A DNA stretch of 32,595 nucleotides from Candidatus Kapaibacterium sp. (GCA_004292595.1 RDXM01000121.1:1-32595); one strand, 5' to 3'; positions 15,306 through 24,653 are shown, numbered from the stretch's first letter. Notes: generated by a model from the sequence alone, not told the origin. Made by a program: numbers and translations.

Positions 15306-15779
15306 ATGACACCAAAAGTAAAAAAACTCGCCATCATGGTCTATGGCGCATTGGCACTGCTTATTGTGATATTCGCCGTTGGCGCGTATTGGAGCGGCAA
15401 GCAGAATGCAGAACTCATTGATACCGGCATTCACACAACCGCGACCGTTACGGATATGAGCAGCTCGAAAGCATCCAAAAGAAGCTCGCCAGTCTATACC
15501 ATTTCCGTCAATTATTTTTCCGACACAACTCGCAAAGAACCTACGCCCGCAAGCAATTCCGCCCCAAAAGCACAAACGCCCGAAGAACTCAAAGCGCAAG
15601 CATTCAAGACCCTCGAAAAGAACAGCGCAAGTATTTCTGCGGGTTTGGGGGATTACCAAAAAGCATCTGTCGCGGTGAGTGTCCATGTTTACCAATCGTT
15701 GAACATTGGCGACAAGGTGAAAATTGTCTTCGACCCGAAAGAACCTGAAAGAATCTTGCTTCTGGGCAAAGTTGAATAA
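15306..15779 (+). CDS. DUF3592-like single-span membrane protein
   Basis: The product is 157 residues. One transmembrane helix is at about residues 9-28 (AIMVYGALALLIVIFAVGAYW). The soluble part starts with TGIHTTATVTDM, has a Ser/Lys-rich loop, a strand YTISVNYF, a variable Ala/Pro/Lys-rich insert, and ends VHVYQSLNIGDKVKIVFDPKEPERILLLG. The ending, a strand, GD.V.I.FDP..P and a final strand, is the DUF3592 signature. Orientation is probably with the C-terminal domain outside the cytoplasm. The family has no known biochemical role; members are common near immunity and secretion loci. It is 48 bp after Imm49 and 17 bp before the next gene, so it may belong to the same transcript. Confidence 0.75.
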   Translation: MTPKVKKLAIMVYGALALLIVIFAVGAYWSGKQNAELIDTGIHTTATVTDMSSSKASKRSSPVYTISVNYFSDTTRKEPTPASNSAPKAQTPEELKAQAFKTLEKNSASISAGLGDYQKASVAVSVHVYQSLNIGDKVKIVFDPKEPERILLLGKVE

Positions 15780-15796
15780 TCATTTTTGCAAGTACC

Positions 15797-17011
15797 ATGA
15801 AAAATAGACGCGCAACAAAAAAGCAAAAACAACACCCTGAAAAGCCTCCCGACCCGCTTACAATCTACTTCCAACCGCAAACCATGCGTGAATGTTTGCA
15901 GGAATTAGATAAGCACATTCCCGATGAAATAAAAGCCGAAATGCTTGCGCTTCAAGACCGCAGTGATATGATTGGCTACCATCGTGATATTGGCACGTTT
16001 ATTCGCTCGCGGTGGGCGTTGTGGCGGGCTTCGCCGTTGTCGCTTGTGATGAATTCTCGCGGCATTTGGTTTGCGGACGATATGTCGCACGAAATTTTGG
16101 AACGGTATTTTGATTGGCTTCATGGCAACAATGATTCATGGCAAACCTTTGATGAAATCAGCATGAAAACTCATAACGGCGAGAACATTGAATACATCTT
16201 CGACGGCTACAAACTCAGCATCATTGCTGGTTACGCGGAAGGTCATTTGCAATATTTCCAAGAGGAAACAAAGCAGCAACTCGGCGCACTTCTCGCCGAA
16301 GTACACCGCCCTGAGCCTGAAGGCATACAAAACCGTGCAAACTTCCGCAACCGAGAAGGGAAGGGTGGGCAGGGCATTGGGTACGGCTGTTGGGCGGTTG
16401 ATAGCCCAGAAATAACCGACGAACCAGATTACTACGAATGGAAAACACGCTGGGAAGAGGCAAATAAGCGGTCTTTGGAAGGATACGTCTGGGCAATATG
16501 GGTAGCGTGGGAACGAAGAGCAGGCTATATGCCGCATGAAACCTTGATGAACATCATTGACATGCAAGAAGCAATTTTTGCAAAACAATATTCGCAAGCA
16601 GATTTTCACGAGCAGTGGTGCGCTCTGGTGGACAAAGTAATGCGTGATTTTTCCTCGCTTTCAGGCGCAGAGCGGCTTTGGTACACAGTTGAATCCTTGA
16701 TTATCGGTGTTTGCAATGGCGGCATTATTTTTCCCTACATCAATTCCGGTGCGGAGCATATTCACGAAACGATTGCCGACCTCATCACGCTTGGTTTTCC
16801 CGACATTGCCGACCTTCTCACGCAAGTAAACACGCTCTTTCCGAGTGGCGAACCCTCGCAAGATATTGATGAGCGCAACGACGCTGTTGGCGCGTGGGAT
16901 GGCGAACACGATGAGTTTCTGGACAAATGCGACACACAGTTTTTTGCGCGGTGCGATGCCTTGGAAGCCGCATTGTTGCTGTATATTCAGCAGTATTTTT
17001 CTGAAAAGTAA
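15797..17011 (+). CDS. DUF6794-DMP19 (DUF4375) fusion protein
   Basis: The product is 404 residues without a signal peptide. The N-terminal part, about residues 28-110, resembles DUF6794: MRECLQELDKHIPDEIK, then a loop and RSRWALWRASPL, ending SHEILERYFDWLHG. The middle has a Trp-rich, charged stretch. The C-terminal part, about residues 285-400, resembles DMP19: AERLWYTVESLIIGVCNGGI followed by FPYINSGAEHIHETIADL, LGFPDIADLL and a helix with ALEAALLLYIQQYF. The DMP19 prototype from Neisseria is an acidic DNA mimic that blocks a transcription factor. Whether this protein mimics DNA is inference; the tail is acidic. DUF6794 is unexplained but common in this kind of locus. It ends the run of small accessory genes before alpha-2-macroglobulin. 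Confidence 0.68.
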   Translation: MKNRRATKKQKQHPEKPPDPLTIYFQPQTMRECLQELDKHIPDEIKAEMLALQDRSDMIGYHRDIGTFIRSRWALWRASPLSLVMNSRGIWFADDMSHEILERYFDWLHGNNDSWQTFDEISMKTHNGENIEYIFDGYKLSIIAGYAEGHLQYFQEETKQQLGALLAEVHRPEPEGIQNRANFRNREGKGGQGIGYGCWAVDSPEITDEPDYYEWKTRWEEANKRSLEGYVWAIWVAWERRAGYMPHETLMNIIDMQEAIFAKQYSQADFHEQWCALVDKVMRDFSSLSGAERLWYTVESLIIGVCNGGIIFPYINSGAEHIHETIADLITLGFPDIADLLTQVNTLFPSGEPSQDIDERNDAVGAWDGEHDEFLDKCDTQFFARCDALEAALLLYIQQYFSEK

Positions 17012-17020
17012 AGGAGAAGA

Positions 17021-17060
17021 AACAACTCAAAACTCAGCACTCAAAACTCAACACTTTCCC
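17021..17060. repeat. Left arm of the inverted repeat flanking alpha-2-macroglobulin
   Basis: The 40 bases are built from ACTCAAAACTCA-type units and end immediately before the ATG at 17061. The reverse complement matches 23532-23570 with one gap and two mismatches. The arm therefore also forms the whole 5' leader of the gene. Confidence 0.8.
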
Positions 17061-20000
17061 ATGAAAACGTTCCTTCTCTCCTTCTTCCTCAGCATAAACA
17101 CTGCCTTTGCGTTGCAAATCCATACTGTTGTGAAAAAGCCGCATCTTCTCCGCGAAGTCGCTGCAAGCAAGCAATCATCAGCCTCACAAGCACAATCCTC
17201 AACCACAATGAAACGCGATACCACACTCAAACAACTCTGGAACAAGGTAGATTCTTGCATTGAGCAGAGTTTACCCAAATCAGCCTTACCAATTTTGGAG
17301 AAAATTTTAGCGGAAACACGGGCTGCAACAAGCGAAAATCTCCCACACACCGCAAAGGCACTGGTCTTGAAGCATTCGCTTTTGGCAGAAACCAGTGAAA
17401 ATGGTGAAATACTTTTCGCGCAAGAATTGGAAAAAATGCTGAAGCACTTTCAAAACGAAAGCACAGAAAAGCCTGAAAACCTTGTTTTGGCGGCACTTCT
17501 GCGCTCTACGTTGGCGGAATATTATGAACTCTACTTTTCGCGGCATGAGTGGGAAATTCAACATCGGCAAATTTTGGTAGCATCGGAGAAATACGATACA
17601 GACAGCATCATTGCTGCGCGAAACAAGGATTTTCGCACATGGGATGCACGGCAGTTTATTTCAACCATTCGAGAACTGCATTTTGCTGCGCTGAAGGACA
17701 AAAAAATCTTGCAAGAAACACCGCTCGCATCGCTTAAAATCTTGCTTTACGGCTATGATGATGGTAGTGCGAAACTTCGCCCAACGTTGTACGACGTTAT
17801 TGCATTTAGAGCAATTTCCATGTTGAACAATACGACAACGACCTTACCAAAGCCGGAAAATGAGTTTGAAGTAAGCAGTGATGCGGGCTTTGCGAGGATT
17901 GAGGATTTTATCGGTACGAGCATTCCTCATGCAAACCCTGATGATTGGAAATATCAAACTTTGCGTTTGTACCAAGATATTTTGGCATTTCATTCTGCTT
18001 CAAAAACCAGCACTGACGCGCTCTTGGACGTAAATCGTGCGCGATTGGCATTTGTCAATTTTTACGCAACGGATGAAAACAAACATGAGGCGTACAAGCA
18101 AGCATTGGAGCGGGATGCTAACAAGTACAACACTTCAGAAATTACTGCTGAGTATTGGTGCGATTTGGCGGGAGTTTTTTTCGACAAGGGCGATTATATC
18201 AAAGCCCGTGAACACTTGGCGCAAGCATTGGCGTACAAGGATTCCTACGGAAGTAAGCGGGCAAAGGCGTTGGAGGTGAAAATTCTGACAAAAACGCTTT
18301 CACTGCAAACGGAAAAAACTGTGCTGCCTGGCGCACCATTCCTTGTGTCAGTGGGTTTTCGGAATGTGGAAAAAGTGCATTTTCGGCTGTACAGCTTGCC
18401 CCAGCGCACGACTGAAGTTATTGATGTGGAAGAATACTTTTACAAAGACGAAGCAATGACGCGGCTTTTGGTGCAAAAGCCCGTGTTGGTATGGTCGGAA
18501 AATCTACCAACGAAGGATTCAAGCGGTGCTGAGGATTACAAACAGCATTACGTGGATGTGAAAGTGCCTGTGAAGCCAGATATGTTGCCGTTTGGAAGGT
18601 ATGTAGTGATTGCTTCAGCAAACGAAAATTTTGCCATGAAAACGAATGCTTTTGCATGGGTAAAGCTGACTGCTACACGTCTCGCGCTTGTGAAAGACCG
18701 CGAAAGCGCGTATATCACGGATGCGGAAACAGGGCAGCCGATAAAGGGCGTAACGGTGCGGGTTTTAGAGACGCAGTACGATAAATACGGCAAAGTAGCG
18801 AGCGAAAAGCTCCTCAGCAAGTATTCAAGCGATGAGCAAGGCTTTTGCCCCATTGCTTGCGGCGTTTCCTCACGGGCATTTATTGAACTTGAATACAAAG
18901 GCGATATGCTCCGCGACGGCTCTATTGCTTATCGTGAGACAGAAAAACCAGTGGAAGCGCAAGACATTGTACGGCTTTTCACCGACCGCGCATTTTATCG
19001 CCCTGGGCAGACGATATTTTTCAAGGGAATTGCTCTGCGCGTTGATAATTCAAACTCCGCAAAGCCTGATAATTCCACGCTTCGCGGCAAACAATGCACC
19101 ATCGCTTTCCGTGATGTGAACGACCGCGTGATTACTGAACAAACCTTCACGAGCAACGAGTACGGCTCATTTCACGGTACATTCACGATTCCCGTCGGTA
19201 TTTTGAATGGCACAATGTGGCTTCGCCATAATGACGACCGCGCAAACCAAGCAAATTTCAGGGTTGAGGAATACAAGCGTCCAAAATTTGAGGCAAAATT
19301 ACTCAAACCGAAAGAACTTTTTCGCGTTGGTGAAAATGTGAAAGTGCGCGGAGAAGCGCGGAATTATGCGGGTTCTGCATTAGATGGCGCGACGGTGCAG
19401 TTCCGCGTTGTGCGCCGCGCAAGGTTTCCGTATTGGCGTTCTTGGTGGGGAAGCACAATGAATAATCATGCGCCACAATCACAGGAAAAAGAAATCGCCA
19501 GAGGGCGCATCAATGCTGATGAAAAAGGTGATTTTACGCTTGAGTTTCCCGCGCTGCCCGATAAATCCTTGTCGCCTGAAACGTTGCCCATTTTTACCTA
19601 CTCCGTTATTGCCGATGTAACCGATATTTCGGGCGAAACGCATACCGCCGAAACCAGTGTTTCTGTGGGCTACGTGGCAATCGACTTAGATGTTTCCGTG
19701 CCAGAGCAGAATGAAAAAGCGGAGATATTGACAGGAAATCGTATTACCATTCAAACGTTCAATCTCAATAGCCAACCTCTCTCAACGCAAGGAACAGTGC
19801 GGCTTGAGCGGCTTAAACAGCCGAAGCGTATTTTGAAGCCGCGATTTTTACCCATGCCCGACAGATTCCTTTTGAGCGAAAAAGCATTCCGCGAGGCGTT
19901 TCCAGCAGATGTGCGCTTGAATGAGGACGACATCGAAGCCTGGAAGGCTGATAAAATCATCGCTCAGACCACCTTTACGACGAATAAGGATGGGTTTTGG

Positions 20001-23000
20001 GATTTGCCGAAGGAAATAAAAGAGAAAATCACAGCGGGCGCATATCGCATCATTGCTGAGGTTCAGGACATTTCGGGAAGAAAATTAGAAAGCATTGAAC
20101 ACTTCACCGTGCAGGACGCTTCGGAGGCTGTGCCGACTGCTATGATTCAGCAAAGCCTCACCGCGCTCACGCCTCTTTGCAAAGCCGGGGACACCGCATC
20201 ATTCCTTATTTCCAGTGCTGCTGCGGGTGCTAAAATTTTCTTTCAGGTTTCGTATGGAAATGTGGTAAAAAGCACGGATAATTTTCCCCGCAACCCGCAC
20301 TGGTTCTCGCTTTCCAAAGAGCAGCATGTTATTTCTGTTCCCATTCCAAAAGATTTTCACGGCATTCTCACGGTGCATACCTTCTCGGTGCGGCATCACC
20401 GCTTGTTTACGAGCCAAGTATTTGTAACGGTTCCTTGGACGCACAAGCATCTTCGCGTGGAAACAAGCACCTTCCGCGACAAAACACGCCCCGGAAGCCG
20501 CGAAGAATGGACGCTCACGGTGCGTGGCTCTGGCGCGGAAAAGATTAGTGCCGAGCTTGCCGCCACGCTCTACGATGCTTCGCTAGACTCCTTCGACCCG
20601 CTTGGTTACTCGTTTCTGAACTGGAAATCCAAGTGGGGCGAGTTTTCGTGGCAAATGAATTATTCCCATCATCGCTTTGTTTCGCAATCCTTCGCGGCTT
20701 CGCTGGAGCAGGGGTTTCGAGAATTGTATTGGAATGAACGATATTCCTTCAACACAAGGTTTTATGCGGATATTGACCTTGATTTGCCCGAATTTCCATC
20801 GTATCGTTCTCCAGGGCGACTGCGCGGCGGTTCGGGCGGAGAAGGGTCGAAACGCCGCTCTGAGCCTCGCTTGAAGCGTGAGCGAATGCTGGTTACGGAG
20901 CGTGGGGAACGTGATTCGGAGCGCGATGAGTTCGGCATTGTGCCTGAGGAAGAGTATCAAATGGATGATGGTATGCAAGAGGCGGACAAGTTTAGCGATG
21001 CGGCTCGGAATCAGCAAAGTAAAGGCAAATTCGTTGGTGGAAAAGTCGAAGGGCATTTACCAATCAGTGATGCAATGAATAGCCGTTCTGACGGCATAGA
21101 TACTGACCTTTCGGGCATAAAAACGAGAACAAATCTGCAAGAAACCGCCTTTTTTATGCCGCAACTTTTGACGAATGAAAAGGGCGAAATCGTGCTGAAA
21201 TTCACGATGCCCGAATCGCTGACACGCTGGCGAATGCTTGCTTTTGCGCACACGACGGATATGAAAACGGGTTCGCTCGAAATGGAAACCGTCACGCAAA
21301 AAGAATTGATGATATTGCCCAATGTGCCACGTTTTCTGCGTGAAGGCGATTCGATTCGGCTGCCGTTCAAAATTAGCAATCTTGCAAGCAAGCAAATACG
21401 CGGTGTTGCGGAACTGAAGCTGTTTGACGCTTTAACAATGCAGGAATTATCATTGGGATTTCAACAACAACAATTTTCTGCCGAAGCTGGTCAAAGCAGC
21501 GTGGTTACTTGGTCCATGAATGTTCCCGAAGGTTTGCAAGCGGTCGTGTATCGGATAGTTGCGAAAGCCTCAAATGCTGAAGGCGAATTTAGCGACGGCG
21601 AAGAAGCACCAATTCCCGTGCTTCCGAACAGAATTCTTGTTACCGAGACGCTTCCACTCTGGGTTCACGGCAATTCTGAGCAAAAATTTGGATGGAAAAA
21701 ACTCGCTGAAGCCAGCAAATCCGCCACGCTAAGGCATCAACGCTTGACGCTGGAAATATCGAGCAATCCCGCTTGGTACGCCATTCAAGCACTACCGATG
21801 CTGATGGAATACGGCAACGAATGTACGGAACAGCTTTGGAACAAGGTCTATGCGAATTTGATTGCGGCGCATATTGTGAACTCAAAGCCCAGAATTAAAG
21901 CGGTCTTTGAGTCATGGAAGCAATCGAAAGAAAGCCTGCTTTCGGGATTGGAGAAAAATCAGGAATTGAAATCGCTGCTTCTGCAAGAAACGCCGTGGGT
22001 CTTGAATGCGGGCGATGAAACCGAGCGCAAACGGCGTGTAGGCTTGCTTTTCGAGCTGAATACGATGTCGCAAGAGACCGAGAAAAATTTGAAAAAAGTT
22101 TTGAAGCGGCAATCGGAAAACGGCGGTTTTACGTGGTTTCCGGGGATGCGTGAAAGCCGCTTCATTACTCAATATCTGATGACGGGATTGTATCGTTTGA
22201 CGCGCATTATTCCCGTCGTGGATAAAAGGCTCATGAGCAAGGAGACCGCACAACAACTGGGTGAATCAATACAACACGCAGTGAAATTCATGGACAGCCA
22301 GGCTTCGGAGGAGTACAAATACGCCAAGCAACGAGACGATTTTTCGCCTAAGAACGACTATTTAAGCCATGAAGCGGTGCAGTTTTTGTACACGCGGAGC
22401 TTTGATTGCGAATCCTATACGAAGTTTTTTAGCGAAGAAGCGTTTGAATTTTGGGTGAAGCAGGCTGGGCAACACTGGCAAAATCAGGGTTTGGCGGGAC
22501 AGTGCATGATTGCAATCGCATTAAAACGTTTTGCTGCAGCAAAAAAACTTTCCGCAAACATGAGTAAACAAGCCGTTCCTGAGAAAATTTTGCAATCGCT
22601 CCGAGAACGCGCTTTGCACAATGACGAACTCGGGATGTACTGGAGGCAGGATGCAGGCTGGTTTTGGTGGCAAGCACCGATTGAAACGCACGCGCTTTGC
22701 ATTGAAAGTTTTCTCGAACTTGACAGTTCCGAAGCGGGTTTGCGGGATGTGGAAGCAATGAAAACCTGGCTTTTGAAACAAAAACAAACCAACGATTGGA
22801 AAACCACGAAAGCCACTGCTGATGCGTGTTACGCGCTGCTTTTGCGCGGTGCGGATTGGCTGGAATCTACGAAATTGGTGGACGTGAAATTAGGCAAAAT
22901 GGCGATTGACCAACGTGTGATTCGAGAGCAAGGCGCAAGCGTTGAAGCGGGTTCGGGGTATTACAAGGTTTCCTTTGGGAAAGGTGAAATTACGCCCGAT

Positions 23001-23528
23001 ATGGGCAACGTCGCGCTCGCCAAAACCGATGCAGGCAGCGCGTGGGGAGGCTTGTATTGGCAGTATTTCGAGCGTTTGGATAAGATTACTTCAGCAGCGT
23101 CGCCGCTTTCGCTCACCAAAGAACTCTTTCGCCAAAATGCTACCGCGAAAGGGCTGGAATTAGAGCCAATCACGGATAAAACCGTGCTTCGTGTGGGTGA
23201 TGTTGTGCAGGTGCGCGTGGTGCTTCGCTCCGACCGCGACATGGAATACATTCATCTCCACGATATGCGTGGTGCGGGTTTGGAGCCACTAACGACGCTT
23301 TCCGGGTACAAATGGCAATCGGGTTTGGGCTATTACGAAACGATGCGGGATGCGTCGGCGAACTTCTTTATTGGCTGGCTGCCGAGTGGGGTTTGGGTTT
23401 TCGAGTATGGGCTTCGCGTTACGCATGAAGGCACGTTCCAAAATGGCATTACGAAGGTGCAGTCTATGTACGCGCCAGAGTTTTCGAGCCATTCGGAGGG
23501 AGTGTTGGTGCGGGTTGGGGGGAGGTGA
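17061..23528 (+). CDS. Alpha-2-macroglobulin family protein with CTEQ thioester motif
   Basis: The product is 2155 residues with a signal peptide (MKTFLLSFFLSINTAFALQ), without a lipobox cysteine. A longer upstream frame overlaps the previous gene and is rejected. Residues about 60-420 are helical without a recognised domain. MG domains follow; the MG2 signature FTDRAFYRPGQ is at 640-650. A charged, Arg/Gly/Glu-rich stretch at about 1249-1365 sits just before the A2M domain (LTRWRMLAFAHTTDMKTG, about 1383-1401). The thioester domain has CTEQ at 1588-1591 (YGNECTEQLW) and alpha-toroid helices to about 1960. Bacterial A2Ms trap attacking proteases through the thioester and act in the periplasm or on the surface. 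The length is at the high end for the Bacteroidota type. No penicillin-binding protein gene is adjacent. It is flanked by an inverted repeat. Confidence 0.93.
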   Translation: MKTFLLSFFLSINTAFALQIHTVVKKPHLLREVAASKQSSASQAQSSTTMKRDTTLKQLWNKVDSCIEQSLPKSALPILEKILAETRAATSENLPHTAKALVLKHSLLAETSENGEILFAQELEKMLKHFQNESTEKPENLVLAALLRSTLAEYYELYFSRHEWEIQHRQILVASEKYDTDSIIAARNKDFRTWDARQFISTIRELHFAALKDKKILQETPLASLKILLYGYDDGSAKLRPTLYDVIAFRAISMLNNTTTTLPKPENEFEVSSDAGFARIEDFIGTSIPHANPDDWKYQTLRLYQDILAFHSASKTSTDALLDVNRARLAFVNFYATDENKHEAYKQALERDANKYNTSEITAEYWCDLAGVFFDKGDYIKAREHLAQALAYKDSYGSKRAKALEVKILTKTLSLQTEKTVLPGAPFLVSVGFRNVEKVHFRLYSLPQRTTEVIDVEEYFYKDEAMTRLLVQKPVLVWSENLPTKDSSGAEDYKQHYVDVKVPVKPDMLPFGRYVVIASANENFAMKTNAFAWVKLTATRLALVKDRESAYITDAETGQPIKGVTVRVLETQYDKYGKVASEKLLSKYSSDEQGFCPIACGVSSRAFIELEYKGDMLRDGSIAYRETEKPVEAQDIVRLFTDRAFYRPGQTIFFKGIALRVDNSNSAKPDNSTLRGKQCTIAFRDVNDRVITEQTFTSNEYGSFHGTFTIPVGILNGTMWLRHNDDRANQANFRVEEYKRPKFEAKLLKPKELFRVGENVKVRGEARNYAGSALDGATVQFRVVRRARFPYWRSWWGSTMNNHAPQSQEKEIARGRINADEKGDFTLEFPALPDKSLSPETLPIFTYSVIADVTDISGETHTAETSVSVGYVAIDLDVSVPEQNEKAEILTGNRITIQTFNLNSQPLSTQGTVRLERLKQPKRILKPRFLPMPDRFLLSEKAFREAFPADVRLNEDDIEAWKADKIIAQTTFTTNKDGFWDLPKEIKEKITAGAYRIIAEVQDISGRKLESIEHFTVQDASEAVPTAMIQQSLTALTPLCKAGDTASFLISSAAAGAKIFFQVSYGNVVKSTDNFPRNPHWFSLSKEQHVISVPIPKDFHGILTVHTFSVRHHRLFTSQVFVTVPWTHKHLRVETSTFRDKTRPGSREEWTLTVRGSGAEKISAELAATLYDASLDSFDPLGYSFLNWKSKWGEFSWQMNYSHHRFVSQSFAASLEQGFRELYWNERYSFNTRFYADIDLDLPEFPSYRSPGRLRGGSGGEGSKRRSEPRLKRERMLVTERGERDSERDEFGIVPEEEYQMDDGMQEADKFSDAARNQQSKGKFVGGKVEGHLPISDAMNSRSDGIDTDLSGIKTRTNLQETAFFMPQLLTNEKGEIVLKFTMPESLTRWRMLAFAHTTDMKTGSLEMETVTQKELMILPNVPRFLREGDSIRLPFKISNLASKQIRGVAELKLFDALTMQELSLGFQQQQFSAEAGQSSVVTWSMNVPEGLQAVVYRIVAKASNAEGEFSDGEEAPIPVLPNRILVTETLPLWVHGNSEQKFGWKKLAEASKSATLRHQRLTLEISSNPAWYAIQALPMLMEYGNECTEQLWNKVYANLIAAHIVNSKPRIKAVFESWKQSKESLLSGLEKNQELKSLLLQETPWVLNAGDETERKRRVGLLFELNTMSQETEKNLKKVLKRQSENGGFTWFPGMRESRFITQYLMTGLYRLTRIIPVVDKRLMSKETAQQLGESIQHAVKFMDSQASEEYKYAKQRDDFSPKNDYLSHEAVQFLYTRSFDCESYTKFFSEEAFEFWVKQAGQHWQNQGLAGQCMIAIALKRFAAAKKLSANMSKQAVPEKILQSLRERALHNDELGMYWRQDAGWFWWQAPIETHALCIESFLELDSSEAGLRDVEAMKTWLLKQKQTNDWKTTKATADACYALLLRGADWLESTKLVDVKLGKMAIDQRVIREQGASVEAGSGYYKVSFGKGEITPDMGNVALAKTDAGSAWGGLYWQYFERLDKITSAASPLSLTKELFRQNATAKGLELEPITDKTVLRVGDVVQVRVVLRSDRDMEYIHLHDMRGAGLEPLTTLSGYKWQSGLGYYETMRDASANFFIGWLPSGVWVFEYGLRVTHEGTFQNGITKVQSMYAPEFSSHSEGVLVRVGGR

Positions 23529-23531
23529 GGA

Positions 23532-23570
23532 GGGAAGTGTTGAGTTTTAAGTGTTGAGTTTTGAGTTGTT
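23532..23570. repeat. Right arm of the inverted repeat flanking alpha-2-macroglobulin
   Basis: The 39 bases start three bp after the stop of the alpha-2-macroglobulin gene and are the near-exact reverse complement of 17021-17060. They contain the GTGTTGAGTTTT unit twice (imperfectly). No T-run follows directly, so it is not an obvious terminator. Confidence 0.8.
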
Positions 23571-24236
23571 TTCCGAAGAGTTTTTGAGCTATGACATTGG
23601 TAAAATTCGATGGGAAAATAACGGTAGAAATTATGCATATTGACGCGGATATTTTTCCCAAAACTGAATATGAAAACCGACACCCTTTTTTACAAACTAT
23701 TAGAAGCGCAGCCCGCACTATTACTGCGTTTGGCGCACTTGGAGGCGTTGCGCGGCATTCCATATCGCTTCCAGTCAATCGAACTCAAAGAAAAAGCCCA
23801 AAGGACTGATGGAATCTTGTTTCCCGATGAAGGTGCGCCGCCGGATGCGCCGGTTATTGTCTGCGAAGTGCAGTTTTGGGCAGACAAGCTCATTTACACG
23901 CGCCTTGTGAGCGAAACGGCATTGCTGCATCTGCAAATGCCCGACGTGCAGCGTTTCCAAATGGTTTTGGTGCTGAGTTCACGCGCTCTTGATACCGATG
24001 CGGGAACGTGGTCGCTTTTGCGTGAGGGCGGCGCGATAGATGTGGTCTATTTGGATGAAGCCCTGGAAACAAGTAATGATGAGGCTTTGCCGGAAGAGCA
24101 ATGTGCCTATATGCTCATGCAACTCACTGTAACGCCCGAAAATAGGGAAGTTGATGATGCGCTCATCCCCAAACTTGGCTCTACGATTGCCCGCACAAAA
24201 AACATGGCATTGCAAATCATGTTCCGAGATTTATTC

Positions 24237-24250
24237 GTAAGTTTGTACAC
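24237..24250. repeat. Left 14-bp direct repeat at the split nuclease gene
   Basis: GTAAGTTTGTACAC here recurs exactly at 25362-25375, where the homologous protein frame resumes. In both copies it encodes VSLYT in the same frame. It marks the boundary of the inserted 1.1 kb. Confidence 0.75.
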
Positions 24251-24302
24251 AAGTTACAACAAGAAAACACCAGAAAAAAAGAACTTAAAAAAGACAGCAT
24301 AC

Positions 24303-24335
24303 AAGCGGCTTTCATTCAATGGAAGTCGCTTTTTT
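24303..24335 (+). terminator. Rho-independent terminator inside the inserted segment
   Basis: AAGCGGCTTTC (24303-24313) pairs with GGAAGTCGCTT (24321-24331) over 11 bp with two G-T pairs and a 7-nt loop, followed by TTTT. It lies within the tail of the interrupted nuclease frame, which is further evidence that this tail is not native coding sequence. Confidence 0.7.
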
Positions 24336-24428
24336 ATTGCTCTTTCCTACCTTTGATTTGTTACTTTTTGTTGCTTTAATGTTGCTCTTGTTGCTCCAAG
24401 CAACAAAATCTTGTTGCTCTTAACGAGC

Positions 24429-24653
24429 GTGTATTTGCCAGAGATTGAACAGCCTGAATTTGGCTATGGTAACTTACAAGGCACGTCGGACGCGCTGCTA
24501 TTTGTCTTGAGCGAGAATCCTAAACGGCTTGAGCTATTCATTGCCAGAGAGAAGAAAAGCGTAGAACAGGCAATTTGCAATCTGGCTATTGAGCAAGACA
24601 AGGAACTTTTGGCACAAATGGATTTTCTCAGAAAACGAGCAGAACGAATCTAA
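24429..24653 (+). CDS. Small hypothetical protein in the insert
   Basis: The frame gives 74 residues from GTG at 24429 (TTG at 24411 is an alternative; no ATG start is available). It reads TSDALLFVLSENPKRLELFIAR in the middle and ends in a charged helix (LAQMDFLRKRAERI). I do not recognise the family. It lies inside the 1.1-kb segment that splits the nuclease gene and is followed after 82 bp by a second small frame. Its upstream region carries several TTGTTGCT copies and a TTGTTGC/GCAACAA hairpin (24388-24406). It may be cargo of a small mobile segment; this is inference. Confidence 0.45.
   Translation: MYLPEIEQPEFGYGNLQGTSDALLFVLSENPKRLELFIAREKKSVEQAICNLAIEQDKELLAQMDFLRKRAERI

Larger units (their letters stand above)
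23670..24356 (+). pseudogene. DUF2887/Rpn-type nuclease, 5' part of a split gene
   Basis: The frame has 228 codons from the ATG at 23670. The first 195 residues match the PD-(D/E)XK nuclease group of DUF2887 and Rpn-type proteins: MKTDTLFYKLLEAQP, YRFQSIELKEKAQRTDGILFP with active-site D47, CEVQFW with E66 and Q68, YLDE and a C-terminal helix. Rpn proteins nick DNA and raise recombination rates. After FVSLYTS (nucleotide 24257) the normal C-terminal sequence is lost; what follows is a Lys-rich tail that reads across a terminator hairpin. The expected continuation, KYKNLSLDEVRAMI, occurs about 1.1 kb downstream (25362-25613). The gene is thus interrupted. A small residual activity cannot be excluded as the catalytic part is intact. 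Confidence 0.8.

Noticed and set aside
2871-17011. Cassette array of an integron
   Set aside because: Gene order and the TA pair suggested it, but genes overlap or abut directly, no attC-like core sites are visible in the gaps, and no integrase is present.
23532-23570. Right inverted-repeat arm as terminator of the alpha-2-macroglobulin gene
   Set aside because: The arm has no self-complementary stem or T-run of its own; it pairs only with the distant left arm.
23591-23809. 72-codon plus-strand frame before and across the nuclease start
   Set aside because: It is mostly the shifted frame of the nuclease gene and shows no domain.
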